Source of the DNA: Viola odorata
Taxonomy: Eukaryota; Streptophyta; Magnoliopsida; Malpighiales; Violaceae
Assembly: GCA_963691705.1 (NCBI GenBank)
Contig: OY829541.1
Coordinates: forward strand, 33,244,719-33,308,718
Direction: 5' to 3'
Length of the DNA: 64,000 bases
A program made the translations under genes and the position numbers. Below, one piece after another: positions 30,912 to 42,648 of this stretch (position 1 is the stretch's first letter; each line of letters opens with the position of its first letter). The notes beneath the pieces are model-generated. The model did not search any database. It saw only the letters and a program-made list of their open reading frames with translations, and was not told where the DNA came from.

Positions 30912-33712
30912 CTTTCAGATTGGTGTCATTATCGGAAATGATCGTTTCGGGGACTCCATAGCAGCAAATGATGTTCCTCTCAATAAACCGCATTGTCGTC
31001 TTTTGAGTAATACTGGAGTACGAAGCGGCTTCTACCCATTTGGTGAAGTAATCGATCGCCACAAGGATAAAGCGATGACCATTGGAAGATTTCGGGTGAA
31101 TCTGACCGATGATATCAATTCCCCACATTGCGAAAGACCAGGGCGATGTCATGCTAAAAAGGGGTGCCGGAGGGACGTGAAGGTGGTCCGCGTAGACTTG
31201 GCACTTGTGACATTTCCGGAAATAGTCAATGCAATCTCTTTCGATGGTGAGCCAAAAATAACCTTGTCTCATGATTTGTCTTGCCATCATATGTCCACTA
31301 GCATGCGTGGAGCAAACCCCTTCATGGATTTCGGTCATGATTTTCTTAGCTTCGAGAACAGTGACGCAACGAAGTAAAGCCCCATCTGCCTTTCTCTTGT
31401 ACAACACCTCACCGTCGAGGTAGAAGTCCAAAGCCAAACGTTGAAGGGTCTTCTTACTACTTTGACTTGCCCCCGGTGGATACTCTCGATGATTGATGAA
31501 CCGGACCAAATCGTGGAACCACGGATTCCCGTCGGGCTCATCCTCCAATGTGGCGCAACATGCCGGCGTTTCTTTCACTTCTACCCTCAATGGCTGAAGC
31601 ATTACCCCACATTCTAATTTGAACATTGAAGCCAAAGTGGCCAATGCGTCCGCAAAGCGGTTCCTGTCCCGATCAATTCGGTCGAACTTGGTTTCGTCGA
31701 ATTCCCCCATGAGTTGGGTGAGCAACCTTTGATAAGGTATTAGCTTGGAATCTCGGGTTTGCCACAAATCCTGAGCTTGATAGATGACGAGGGCCGAATC
31801 CCCAAAAATTTTCAACTTTTTCACCTTTAGGTCAATGGCTGCCATCAAGCCGCTAACACATGCTTCATATTCAGCAATGTTGTTGGTGCACGGAAAATTC
31901 AATTTGCGTGCCACGGGGAATTGCCGACCATCTGGGGCTATGACCACCGCACCTACCCCTTTTCCTGAGAGGTTTACTGCGCCATCAAAGAACATGGTCC
32001 ACCAATCATCTTCTTCTAAGTCCTCCGCGATCTCATCGTCGATTAACATGATGTCCTCATCAGGGAAGTCAAACCTCATAGGCTCGTACTCATCCATGGC
32101 ATTATCAGCTAAGTGGTCAGCGAGAGCACTAGCCTTGACCGCTTTTCGTGTCACGTATACGATCTCGTATTCAGCCAACAAGACTTGCCATCTGCAGATT
32201 CGACTTGACAAGTAGGGCTTCTCGAAGATGTATTTCAAAGGGTCCATGCGAGAAATCAGCCACGTCGTGTGATACAACATGTATTGTCTGAGTCTTCGGG
32301 CACTCCAGGCTAAAGCACAACAAGTTTGTTCCAAGGCCGAATAACGCATTTCGCATTCATTAAACTTCTTACTCAAGTAGTAGATGGCTTGATCGCGTCT
32401 TCCGGAGTCATTATGTTGCCCTAAGACACACCCCATGGCACTAGCTGTAACTGTTAAATAGATGAGCAAATGGCGTCCTGGAGTAGGAGGGACCAGTACC
32501 GGTGGATTTTGTAGATATGTCTTGATTTTCTCAAAGGCTCTCTGACAATCTTCATCCCATTCAGCCTCTCCATTCTTCCTCAGCATTTTGAACATTGGCT
32601 CGCAAGTGAGGGTCAATTGGCTAATAAAACGGGCGATGTAATTGATGCGCCCTAAGAAGCTCCGCACCTCCTTTTCTGTCCTGGGAGAAGGTAACTCTTG
32701 AATGGCTTTCACTTTATCCGGGTCTACCTCAATGCCTCTGCTGCTAACAATGAAACCTAGCAATTTCCCGGATGTTACTCCGAAGGTACACTTGGCGGGG
32801 TTCAAACGTAAACGAAATTGCCGCAATCTTTCGAACACCTTCTTTAGGATGTCTACATGATCTTGTTCTTCGCGAGACTTGGCAATCATATCATCGACAT
32901 AAATTTCGACCTCTTTATGCATCATGTCATGGAAAAGAGTGACTGCGGTGCGTTGGTAAGTGGCACCCGCGTTCTTTAATCCAAAAGGCATCACTTTGTA
33001 GCAAAAGGTTCCCCAAGGCGTGATGAAGGTTGTTTTCTCACTATCCTCCTGAGCCATCTTGATTTGATTGTATCCTGAAAACCCATCCATGAAGGAGAAC
33101 ATGTCACTGCGAGCGGCACTGTCCACTAGGATATCGATATGAGGGAGTGGGAAGTCATCTTTCGGGCTTGCTCGATTGAGGTCTCTAAAGTCCACGCACA
33201 TGCGGACCTTCCCATCTTTCTTTGGCACTGGCACGATATTGGCGACCCATTCTGGATATTCGGCGACTTTTAAGAAACCCGCCTCTAGCTGCTTGGTAAC
33301 TTCCTCTTTTATTTTTAAAAGAAGCTCTGGATGCATTCTTCGGAGTTTTTGCTTTATGGGCTTGAACTCGGGTTTCAAAGGTATGTGGTGTTCGACTATG
33401 CTAGGGTCGAGGCCGGGCATATCATCATAAGACCAAGCGAATACGTCCGAGTATTCTCTGAGGAGGGAGATCATCCTTTCTTTCTGAGTAAAGTCTAAAG
33501 TCGTTCCGATCTTGACAATTTTTCGATTTTCTTCGCTTGTCCCTAAATTTATTTCTTCCAACTCCTCCTGATGAGGAATTATTTCTCTTTCCCAACTCTC
33601 TACTAAACGGGCCAATTCGCGCGGAACCTCATTTTCATCCTCGGTTGCGGCGAAAATTTCTTCATCAGTAAAGACATAGGGTATATCAAGACCAATCGGT
33701 TTAGCATTTATC
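30901..33712 (-). pseudogene. Ogre pol: RT, RNase H, archaeal-type RNase H, N-terminal integrase
   Basis: The exon starts after the predicted 3' splice site at 33713. RT: MCVDFRDLNRASPKDD, MDGFSGYNQIKMA, MPFGLKNAGATYQR and the catalytic EIYVDDMIAKS. RNase H follows, then the archaeal-type RNase H (WWTMFFDGAVN; NNIAEYEACVSGLMAAI; GDSALVIYQ). The integrase zinc finger is HEGVCSTHASGH...CHKCQVYAD and the core is WGIDIIGQIHP. The frame stops soon after the second aspartate (IISDNDTNL; the family usually has SDNG here). The ATG at 33744 lies inside the intron and is not used. Confidence 0.9.
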
Positions 33713-33929
33713 CTGAAAAACAAAATGCGAACAGTAAAAGACATTTGGAAAAAGGTTAAATATGTTTATTTATTTATAAACCGAAGGGGAACGCAAGTTC
33801 CTATAAAAGGCAACAAAAGCATGCATACATAATTACTTTTTTGTGTTTTTGTTGTTTTGTTTTTTTTTACCAAAGGGGAACGCAAGTTCCTATAAAAGGC
33901 GATAAAAAACAACATGCATATATAATTAC
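33713..33929 (-). other. Predicted Ogre intron between protease and RT
   Basis: The minus strand reads GT/GTAATTATATATG at the 5' site (33929) and TTTTGTTTTTCAG/GATAAATGC at the 3' site (33713). It is 217 nt. Removal joins ...DVHV to INAKPIGLD in frame, while the unspliced form stops at TAA 33926-33928. An intron at this place is characteristic of Ogre elements. The 5' half, including the donor, is tandemly duplicated (see findings). Confidence 0.85.
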
Positions 33930-34909
33930 ACATGGACATCAGGAAGTGTGATGGCGGTCCAATTGCGCACGGGGCCCCCAGACTTCTTCACGAAAATGGC
34001 TAAACCTGGAGACGACACTTCTTCTCCGAGGGTGCAAACATGGAAATCCGAAACCACACTGACCGTGGTGGAGTTCGAGTTGACAATTTCAGCTGCGAAA
34101 GGGAAAGTGGTTCTAATGTGCGGAATACTCATGCTATAAGAAAGCATAGGACGCCCAAAGAGCTTGGCTAGCTGCTTCTCTTTCTTCTCTTCAGCTATCC
34201 TTACGAAATCGGCCTTGGTAGGTTGATACCCCAACCCAAAGCGGTCCCCGAACTTCTTAGGTGGCGCTAGGCCCGTTGCTCCCTGTAGCATGGCCCCTAG
34301 CCTTTTTCCTAGCTGAGAGTTGTCTTTCGATGTCACATGGGTAACCCTCATGGTCTCCGTGGGAACTTGGTCTTTGACAAAAGGCGATCCCTCCTCTATC
34401 CATTCCGCGTTAACTATTTCAAAAGCTTGGAATGAGCTCTCCAAGGTTTCGGTAGCCTCGATGTAAGGCACGGAGGAATGTTTTGCTAGAATCAAAGCCT
34501 CTTCTGCCCTTATGGTAATGAGGACGTCATCCTTTACATACTTAAGGCATTGATGTAAGGACGAAGGAACGGCTCCTGCCGCATGGATCCAAGGTCGACC
34601 AAAGAGCATGTTATATGCTGGTTCGATTTCCATGATTTGGAATGCCAAGGTAAAGGTGTGGGGCCCTATTACCATATCCAAATCAAGGCTTCCGATGATC
34701 TCTCGGATGGTTCCATCGAATGCTCGGGCCATCATTCCACTTGGTTTCAGAAGAGCCATGTCTATTGGCAATTGCGCGAGGACATGTTTGGGCATGACAT
34801 TCAGCGCAGACCCATTATCAATTAAAGCTTTGGCTATGACATGGCCCTTACATTCCACTGTTATGTAGAGGGCCTTGTTGTGATTCGTCCCCTCGGGGTA
34901 AAGTTCCTC
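33930..34909 (-). CDS. Ogre protease region
   Basis: An aspartic protease fold with the active-site signature ALIDNGSALNVMP near the start, then FQIMEIEPAYNMLFGRPWIH, the conserved downstream hydrophobic-G block. The C-terminal ~150 residues (GLGYQPTKADFVRI) form a linker typical of the lineage. The frame is continuous with gag across TAA 34910-34912. The GTG at 34858 is only the first start-like codon and is probably not used. It cleaves the polyprotein; the unspliced RNA would end translation two codons after ITLPDVH. Confidence 0.85.
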
Positions 34910-37546
34910 TTAGGAGAAGGTGATGGTACTTAGAGCTTGGATTCTCCCTACAAGGTTTCCCACTCCTTCCACGGTGATGTCTTTAGTCACAAAAGCTTCA
35001 TTCAAGACTTTCAAAAGGGATCGACGATGAATTTCAGATGTGAGTATCAGTTCCAATATGGAGATGCGAGCCGGAGTCTTCTTTAATTGCTCAATGACAT
35101 TGAACTCGCTTCTTTTCATGATTTTCAGAAATTCGGCCGCCTCTCCTTCGGTCACGGGATCATTCACCCCTTGCTCCTTTTCCACTATTTCCTCGGGAAT
35201 CAATGGACCTTTCCCTTTGGCCAACCTTTGCCTCTCAACTTCTTCTGAAATGTAGCACCTCCCGGTGCGAGTCATGCCCCCAATGTTAAAGGTTTCGGCC
35301 GTGGAAGTAGCGAAGGGAGGAGTGGCGACAACCGTGTAGTCATAGTCAAATGGGACGGCGTGCAAGTCTTGGCTAGGAGTGTTTTGTGAAAACTTGAAGA
35401 CTAGTTTGAAGGGCGTTGCAACGGGTGTCTCGGCTTCAGCTATACACTTGAAGGTATAAGGGGTGGGAGGTCCACCTCCCACGACACCAATTTCCTCTAC
35501 TTCTGGGGTTTTCCTTTCCACTTGAATAACCCCAAGACTCACAAGTTGCTTCAATTTTTCCACGAAAAGGCCACAATCTCTGATTCCATGGTCTTTTGCT
35601 TGGTGACAAAACAAACAAACGCCAAAACCCTCATGCGAGTGCAGTATGTGACCACTTTCGACTAGTGCGGCGAAGAGCCTTTCCCGAGGCAAATCCATGA
35701 TGAGAGGGAAGGGATCCTTAACCTTTTCCACAGAGATGGTGCTCACCCCTCCACTTCCTTGGGCGTGGTTTGGGAGAGGGTTGGTGGTGATATTAGGCCC
35801 TTTGGCCATTCCTTCGAAGGAGACCCACCCACTATTGACTAGTTGCTGGACTTTTATCTTAAAGGCATAGCAATTATCCATTGTGTGACCTGGAGCCCCT
35901 GCATGGTATTCGCATTTTGCGTTGGGGTCATACCACTTGGGGTAAGGAGGTAGTATGGGTTGTGGAGGAATTGGCACAATTTGTCCAGCGGCTAGGAGGT
36001 GCTTGTAAATTTCCCCTGCAGGAAGAGGAAGGGGTGGTGGTGGTCCTGGCTGGAAACGGTTAGTTTGAGTTGTTTGGTTGCTAGGGTTCTTTGGTGGGTT
36101 ATATGGTCTAGGTTGTGCGGGTTGTGGCATTTGTGGAACGGGATATGGATAAGGTGGGAACGACGTGGGGTACTGCTGAGCCACATTAGCAATGGGCATT
36201 GGTGGGGGGAAAAATGGCGACTGATATGGTGAAGGTGCATGGTGTGGTGGTGGTGCAAAGGGTTGTCGATAGTTGGGCAGGTGAGATACAAAGCCGACCT
36301 CCTTTTTCACAAGAGGCGCTTTCTTGGGTGCTACTTCAGGTGCAACAATTCTCCCTGTCTTGATCCCTTGCTCAACTCTCTCTGCTATCAAGACCATGTC
36401 GGAAAAACTGTTTGACGGATTAGAGATGAGGTACGTGTAGTAAGGGGCCTTGAAGGTGTTCACAAAGATGGCTATGAGCTCTTTGTCGCTTAGGGGTGGA
36501 GAAATCCTAGCCGCTAGCTCTCTCCATCTTTGAGCGTAGGTTTTCACTGTTTCACCCACTTTCTTCTCTAAATCCTGAAGGTCAGAGCGGTCTGGTGCCA
36601 CCTCCATGTTAAACTTGTATTGCTTGAAGAAAGCATCAGATAGATCCCTCCAAGTCTTAATCTTAGCTCGGTCTAAACCCATGTACCAAGTCAAAGCATG
36701 CTTGGCCAAACTTTCCCTGAACAGATGGATCAGAAGAGGCTCATTGTGTATCATTTCGGCCATCTTATTGCAATAGGCCTTAAGGTGAGTCCTTGGGCAC
36801 TCGACCCCAGTGTACTTCTCAAAATCCGGAACTCTGTACTTAGGAGGCATCACAATCCCTGGGACCATGCACATGTCTGCTGGGCCTGTAGGATCAAAAG
36901 GGTCCGTTCCTTCAACGGCTCTGAGCCTTTCTTCTAGCAGGTTTATTCTATCCATATTCGGCCTCTCCATGACAACCATGCTAGGACCAAGGGGTAGTGG
37001 GGGTTCTGATGCGAATAGTGGTTGCTTCGGATCGACGAAAGGAGGACGAATTCCCATAGGGTCGGGGATCATGCCTTGAGTGTAGTGGCCCTGAGGAGGA
37101 CAACGATTTTGGGATTCCTGATGAATCTGAGTCTTGCCAGGGTCCACGGTGAGGTTGGCTGAGGAATGTTGCGGAGCTGCAGTAGTTTCTTCACCTGTGT
37201 TGGCTATAGGATTCACGGTGATAGGTCCGGCGGATGGACCCGTCCACTTCCATTGACCCGTGGGCATCATAACAAATGATTGGGGTCCAGTGGGTCCAGT
37301 GATAGTAGATGAAGAAGGTCCCATCATCTGAGTAGGATCAAAACCGGGTGGGAACTCTAAGGTGGCTTCATCTCGCTCTCTTTCGACCTGAGCGGCCCTC
37401 TCTGTAGTATTCCTGACTTGCTCTTCCAATTCTGCTATTCTAGAAACCCATATCTCTTCTGCCTTCGCTTGTTCAGCCATTTTTCGTGCTTGAAGTCTAG
37501 TCACGAGGGGCCTAGGGGGAGTAGTTTTTCTTTGAGGAGCTATCAT
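34910..37546 (-). CDS. Ogre Gag
   Basis: 878 residues. The N-terminal 70 residues are basic and then coiled coil (IAELEEQVRNTTERAAQVER). The gag/capsid domain is at about 240-390 (VPDFEKYTGVECPRTHLKAY, HALTWYMGLDRAKIKTWRDL, KTYAQRWRELAARISPPL). A proline-rich stretch follows, then two CxxH/C-type knuckles (CEYHAGAPGHTMDNC and CLFCHQAKDHGIRDC). It ends STITFS-TAA. A T-rich stretch ending CAG/GTTAATG just upstream of the ATG is a possible leader-intron acceptor. Confidence 0.9.
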   Translation of the reverse strand: MIAPQRKTTPPRPLVTRLQARKMAEQAKAEEIWVSRIAELEEQVRNTTERAAQVERERDEATLEFPPGFDPTQMMGPSSSTITGPTGPQSFVMMPTGQWKWTGPSAGPITVNPIANTGEETTAAPQHSSANLTVDPGKTQIHQESQNRCPPQGHYTQGMIPDPMGIRPPFVDPKQPLFASEPPLPLGPSMVVMERPNMDRINLLEERLRAVEGTDPFDPTGPADMCMVPGIVMPPKYRVPDFEKYTGVECPRTHLKAYCNKMAEMIHNEPLLIHLFRESLAKHALTWYMGLDRAKIKTWRDLSDAFFKQYKFNMEVAPDRSDLQDLEKKVGETVKTYAQRWRELAARISPPLSDKELIAIFVNTFKAPYYTYLISNPSNSFSDMVLIAERVEQGIKTGRIVAPEVAPKKAPLVKKEVGFVSHLPNYRQPFAPPPHHAPSPYQSPFFPPPMPIANVAQQYPTSFPPYPYPVPQMPQPAQPRPYNPPKNPSNQTTQTNRFQPGPPPPLPLPAGEIYKHLLAAGQIVPIPPQPILPPYPKWYDPNAKCEYHAGAPGHTMDNCYAFKIKVQQLVNSGWVSFEGMAKGPNITTNPLPNHAQGSGGVSTISVEKVKDPFPLIMDLPRERLFAALVESGHILHSHEGFGVCLFCHQAKDHGIRDCGLFVEKLKQLVSLGVIQVERKTPEVEEIGVVGGGPPTPYTFKCIAEAETPVATPFKLVFKFSQNTPSQDLHAVPFDYDYTVVATPPFATSTAETFNIGGMTRTGRCYISEEVERQRLAKGKGPLIPEEIVEKEQGVNDPVTEGEAAEFLKIMKRSEFNVIEQLKKTPARISILELILTSEIHRRSLLKVLNEAFVTKDITVEGVGNLVGRIQALSTITFS

Positions 37547-37559
37547 TAACCTGAAAAAT

Positions 37560-39545
37560 GAAAAAGCGATAAAAGGTTAGTATCGGTGATGCGATCCCGA
37601 AGCCTCCACACTACTTATTCACTCTTCCGGCCACACTTTCACTTAGCACTTGAGGATGGACGAGAATATGATACTCTGGTGAAGATATAAAGGAAGCTTT
37701 TATTCATTCCAACGATGCGATGCGATCTTGGATGCCACCAATGGGAACCCTTGAAGCTGAACGACGCGAGTTACTAATGTCATCATGTTCGAAAAAACCT
37801 AAATCCGTCGTCCAAAGAGGTTGATTTTTGGCATGAGCAAACTTTAATCTGTTATCAATAACTTTCGTGCTTTGGCCGAACTGAAATTCCAAATCCCTCG
37901 CAACCATATTGGCCCAGGTAGAAGATCGCGCGGCAGAGACCGTGAAAACTGTCATCCTTACACTTCGAAATTAATTGCAAGAGATGTGCCACTCGAAAAA
38001 TCCCATCTTTGGCAAGGAAGATCTTCAATGAGTTATGAAAATCTTTCGTGTTTTGGTCGAGCAGAAATTCTGAGCTCATCATGTCTATATCAGTCAAAAC
38101 AAAAGAACGCACGACTGAGACCGAAGAGAGCAGCTGTCTTCACGTCTAAATTAATTCCGAGAGATGTACCGCCAAAAAGGCTCTGAAATTTGGTGTGAGC
38201 ACCCTTCAATGTGTTTTAAACAACCTTTGTGTTTTGGTCAAGCTGAAATTCGGAGCCAATCCTCTTCGTTTTGTCCAAAACAAAAGATCGCGCACCTGAA
38301 CGGATGATTTTTGGAGGCAAAAAATTGATTTTGAGGGAACTTGGAGCGAATCTAGCGGCATGCCGCTAAGGGCCAGGTGAGCCAGGCGGCACGCCGCCAG
38401 AGACAGGCTTGGGAGCCGATGGCGGCCTCCTTGGATGGAGCTACGCTGCTCCGAAAAATCCAAAATTTGGTATGGATAATCTTCAACATGTTGGGAACAT
38501 CTTTCATGTTTTGGCTGAGTGGAAAATCCGAACCAAAGCCCTCCGTTTTGTCCAAGACAAAAGATCGCACAACTGGGACCAAGAAGGAGCAACTGTCCTC
38601 GTGCTTCGAAAAACTTTTTGTGGGAGAGATGCTTCGGGAGTAGCGGTCTTATGACATCCTTTGTAATAACAAAACTCCCTGACTCATCCGAAAAACTTAC
38701 AAGCTTTATCATTGCTGGATGTTTTTGCAAAGAACACACTAAATACATGTTGGACCAACTATCTAGAGTCGTCTAAGAACAAGTAGACAAAGTCTAGAAA
38801 TTACATTGGGCAAAAAGTAAAACTTTGGTGTATCTGGCGCATGCTCTTTCTTGCGGAAGTATCAACCTTGAAAGTCCGGATCCGCTCGCTCATACTAAAA
38901 TATTTCGACGACGCAATCTCCCATTTCTGCATCTCCACTCCTTCCTTCCCAATCTTGGTCGACGAAACCTGATTTCAACATATCCCCTTGTTCTAACTGA
39001 TCGGTGTAGCTCGAAATCCCGAAAGTATTAAGTGAATGCATCGTTGGTGTTGCCATTTGAGTGAATAAGTAAGATGGGGGCTGTTTATGAGCAAAAAGAA
39101 AATTATTGCGTTAGTGAAACACAACATGAAGAAAATACGAGTATAAAGTAAAGCCATAAACACGACTATAAATGCACGAACATGATGCATATGCTGGTGT
39201 GACTCCACTAAACTAGCATGGCTGAAAGGTTCCCGAATGGTGCCCTCCTAAAGGGTCCCCCTAAGCGGATACGAGAGCGTTGACCGAATCATAAAAGGAT
39301 TCTGTTCGCTCAATCCATTTAAGGGTCCAACATCCGAGTTAGGGTTCGTGTAAGCATACTGGGACACAGGTCCTCAGGGCTTCACTAGTACCTTCCTAAA
39401 TCCTAAAGGGTGTCGATGCCGGCGATAAGCATTATGCATGATGCATATGAGCAATTTAATAAAGCCACAATAATAACAGTCACGAAAACAATTTATTTAA
39501 AGCAAATAAAAGCAAACACCATAAAACCGGCTTCGACCCTACTAG
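37560..39545 (-). other. Ogre 5' leader with diverged tandem repeats
   Basis: About 2 kb between PBS and gag. A TTTCGTGTTTTGGTCGAGC-like sequence recurs near 37863, 38047, 38227 and 38504 (spacing about 180-277). It is accompanied by AAAACAAAAGATCGCGCAC-like blocks. A 180-aa minus-strand frame (38748-38206) covers this but is made of repeat sequence; some Ogre elements carry an extra ORF upstream of gag, but I cannot support one here. Confidence 0.6.
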
Positions 39546-39563
39546 TCCCCAGTGAAGTCGCCA
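39546..39563 (-). promoter_or_regulatory. Primer-binding site of the Ogre element
   Basis: The plus strand reads TCCCCAGTGAAGTCGCCA, ending in CCA, 3 nt inside the 5' LTR. I do not assign the tRNA from memory. Confidence 0.85.
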
Positions 39564-39566
39564 AAC

Positions 39567-42500
39567 TGTCGCACCCCCTTTTTCGTTGAAAACGAGTTTA
39601 GGATCGGGACGGGCCATAATGATAGACAAGCGTTGGACTCGTCTTAAAACTATGCAAAATGAAGTCGCCACCCTGGTCTAAACCAAAGAACGATGGCATA
39701 AAATAAAACAAACTAAGGCACAATGGTCTAAACCAAAGAACGATGGTTCGAGGTCGTATTATGGACTTGGGAAGGTGTTAGGCACCCAAGTCACATCCTT
39801 AAAAAAGGTTACCGGTATGCAAGGTGTTTTTGAAGATATTTAAACATGTAATTTGGCCCTCTAAGGTGACGTTACATCTTAGCATTTGGGACGTGTTATT
39901 TCCGTTTGGGTTCGAGGAATGGGGTTACCATTTTGTCTCGATGCTAGAGCGGACGCTCACCCCTTTCACTGGGCCATGCATGACTTAGTTACTACGTGAT
40001 CTATCATGGCTGAAAACTAGCAAGGTACATTTTTAATGAATGCACGTAAGTTGATATGGCCTTTGGAGCCATCATGCACATCACTTAACAGAAAAGGCAT
40101 TTAATTCCATGGCAATTAAACGCAAGTGATAAAAACACGTAAGCATGTGGGTTGATTTTACTTGTTAGCAATTCTATATGTCATGCATACAATTGGGTGG
40201 TTCTATTGCTTCCTAAGTGGTCATGTATACGATAAGATTTAAGGCTTTGGACCTTGGTGTGAACATACAAGGAAATGTTTTAAGGTAATCTTACCTTTTG
40301 GACGATCCCCGATCGATCCATCTCTTCAAAACTGATGTTAAAAGACAATTGACATAATTACATAGATATAACAAACATACACGATTTTTAACTACTTAAT
40401 CTAATTATTACAACCCACAATTCATAATAAAACTACTTAAGTAATCATTACAAACCACAATTCATAATAAAACTACTAATGTAATTATTACAAATTGGAG
40501 GTCTGAATAATTAAACTATTACACCAAGTGAAATAATTAATTAAAGCTCTCACTAATTATTACAACGATTGAGGTGGATAACTAAAAGCAAACAAGTTGA
40601 TAATGAGTTATTAACTTATTACAACAAGTTCAACAATTAATTATTACAACAAGTACAATTAAAAGTAGTAGACAGTTGATTATCACATACGAATGCATGA
40701 AAATAATGCTTACCGTTCTAATGGGCCGGGTTAGGCCCACACTTGGATTCCTAATTTTTGGGACACAATGCATGCAAACATCTTTTGCGGAAATCATTTA
40801 AATTAAAGGAAAGAAAAGTAAAAACGTACTTTTCGATTGAAGGTTCGAAACTTAACCTACAAAGTGAGAGGATTAGTACGAACTTAAAGATAATAAATAA
40901 TAAAAAGCACATGCACCATTTATTTCATACAAGCAGTCATAAAAACAAATAAACATCATTTGAGCACTTCATGATTTTACAACAAAATTGGCACGACACA
41001 TAGCAAAACTTCATATAAAACATGCAATTTAAAATTCATGATAAATTACATGTTATAAACCAAATAAATTTCATACATGACATAGAAATAAATAAAACAG
41101 CATACATATCATGCAATTAATTTTAAACAAGTTAAACATGGCAAAAAGATCATACGAGCAATTAAAATAAATTGACGATTCCATACGAAAATTTGAAATT
41201 GAGACAAAATAAATAAAAGGGACACATGGGCTTGGCCAAGCCAAGCCCATCAGAAATTAAAACAAAGAAGGGACGGGCTGAAGCCCGTCACCTTCCTTCT
41301 CCTTCGCAAGAACAGCCATGTTGGCTGTTCTTCCTCACCACGTCGCCAGCCACCATGGCCGGCGACTCAAGCTTTACCAACACCAACACAACCTCCCTAG
41401 ACAGCCTAGAAACTACCCGCTCTACATCAGTAGTAAAACCCTCCCAAAACAGTAGGCAAAACGCAAGCCAAAACAGAAGGAAACGACGTGCGCGGCTCCT
41501 TCGGAAAACCGAAGCAAACGTGGACAACAACAAGCAACAATTCGACACAAAACTGACTTATAACGTTCAGGGAAATAGCAGGACTATCATACGAACAAAA
41601 CCTATCAAGAACTAGACTAAACCATCCATGTACCGTAGGTAATTTCTCATGGCAAAAAATATATGCATTAATGTCAATAATTCGTAATTAATTAGCTCGA
41701 GCAGTAGATGTTTAAATTGGAGCAAGAACAGACCATATAACTTGACAATCAAACATTTAAAACAAGTTTAAGCCATCAATTCAGTTCATACATGCATAAA
41801 CGAAAATTTATCAAGAGAGAAGTTAGAGAGAGAGAGCTTGGAAACTTACCTTCAATGCTCCTTTCTGCTTTCGGTTTGATGTTGGTGATGAATAGGTGCG
41901 ACCCCCCGTCCCCCGCCCGGACGTGAATAGCTTGCTATTTATAGGACAAGAAGTGAGGTTGAGGAGTTGAGTCGGTCGTCTGCACGAGCTTCGTTCGCGC
42001 CGTGGGTGAAAACGAAAGCAGTCTCCGGACGTGGTCCTCCAAGCTCCTTTCTTGTTGTATACTTATTAAAAATCATATCTAAGGAATCAAGTGTCTGCCA
42101 CGCCTAGGAGAGCCAATCAGAAGGAAGGAAAAAACAAAACATACATTAATTGAATTAATTCCCGCTCGAACGGGATATTTTGGTACGAGCGGGGGCACAC
42201 GAAAGTGAAAATAACTCCGAGTCGAGGGTACAACTATGTGTAGAAAAATAAGGCGAGAAAAGTAATATACAGTGACAAAATGCGAAAGTTGATTTAACGT
42301 ATTTATTTTCTTATTCAGAAATGACAAAACGTTTGCGCGCAAAATAAATGTCCTTACGACAAAAATTGAACGAAACTGAACGAGGCGTCATGAAATAGAA
42401 AATTAACACGTAATTATCAAATAACGAAAAAGGGCGTTCTGCACTCGGTCCCTGGAACCTTACTCGAGACCGATAGGAGTTCGCGAAAAGACAGTTAAAA

Positions 42501-42648
42501 GTACAAAAAAATTAAAAAGGCACGAAATGACAAGAAAATTTAAACAAACTAGCCTAGGACCAGAATCGACATGAATTTTGATCTAGACAAGCTAAAAAGT
42601 GGCAAAACGTAAAGGTTGTGATAGAAAGTCAAAAATCGGGTAGCAACA
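39567..42648 (-). repeat. 5' LTR of the Ogre element
   Basis: 3,082 bp, paired with 22671-25762. The promoter TATA box on the minus strand (CTATAAATAGCAAGC) is at 41930-41944. It carries a derived 22-bp duplication at 39675-39696. ORFs inside (for example 41226-41615) also occur in the other LTR and are not judged coding. Confidence 0.94.

Larger units (their letters stand above)
22671..42648 (-). mobile_element. Ogre-lineage Ty3/gypsy retrotransposon, 19,978 bp
   Basis: Termini are TGTCGCACCCC and GGGTAGCAACA, with 5-bp target duplication CTTAT at 22666-22670 and 42649-42653. LTRs are 3,092 and 3,082 bp. Large size, long LTRs, a gag with YRVPDFEKYTG and HALTWYMGLDRAKIKTWRDL, an intron between protease and RT, and an archaeal-type RNase H all mark the Ogre lineage. 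Coding order on the minus strand is gag 37546-34910, protease 34909-33930, intron, RT-RH-aRH-IN to 30279. Breaks are the TAA at the gag-pro border and a frameshift in integrase. A 4.5-kb 3' non-coding zone (25763-30278) is full of tandem repeats. It is nested in an Athila solo LTR. Confidence 0.93.

Noticed and set aside
38206..38748. 180-aa ORF upstream of Ogre gag, considered as the extra Ogre ORF1
   Set aside because: It consists of diverged tandem repeats and has no start or motif that supports translation.
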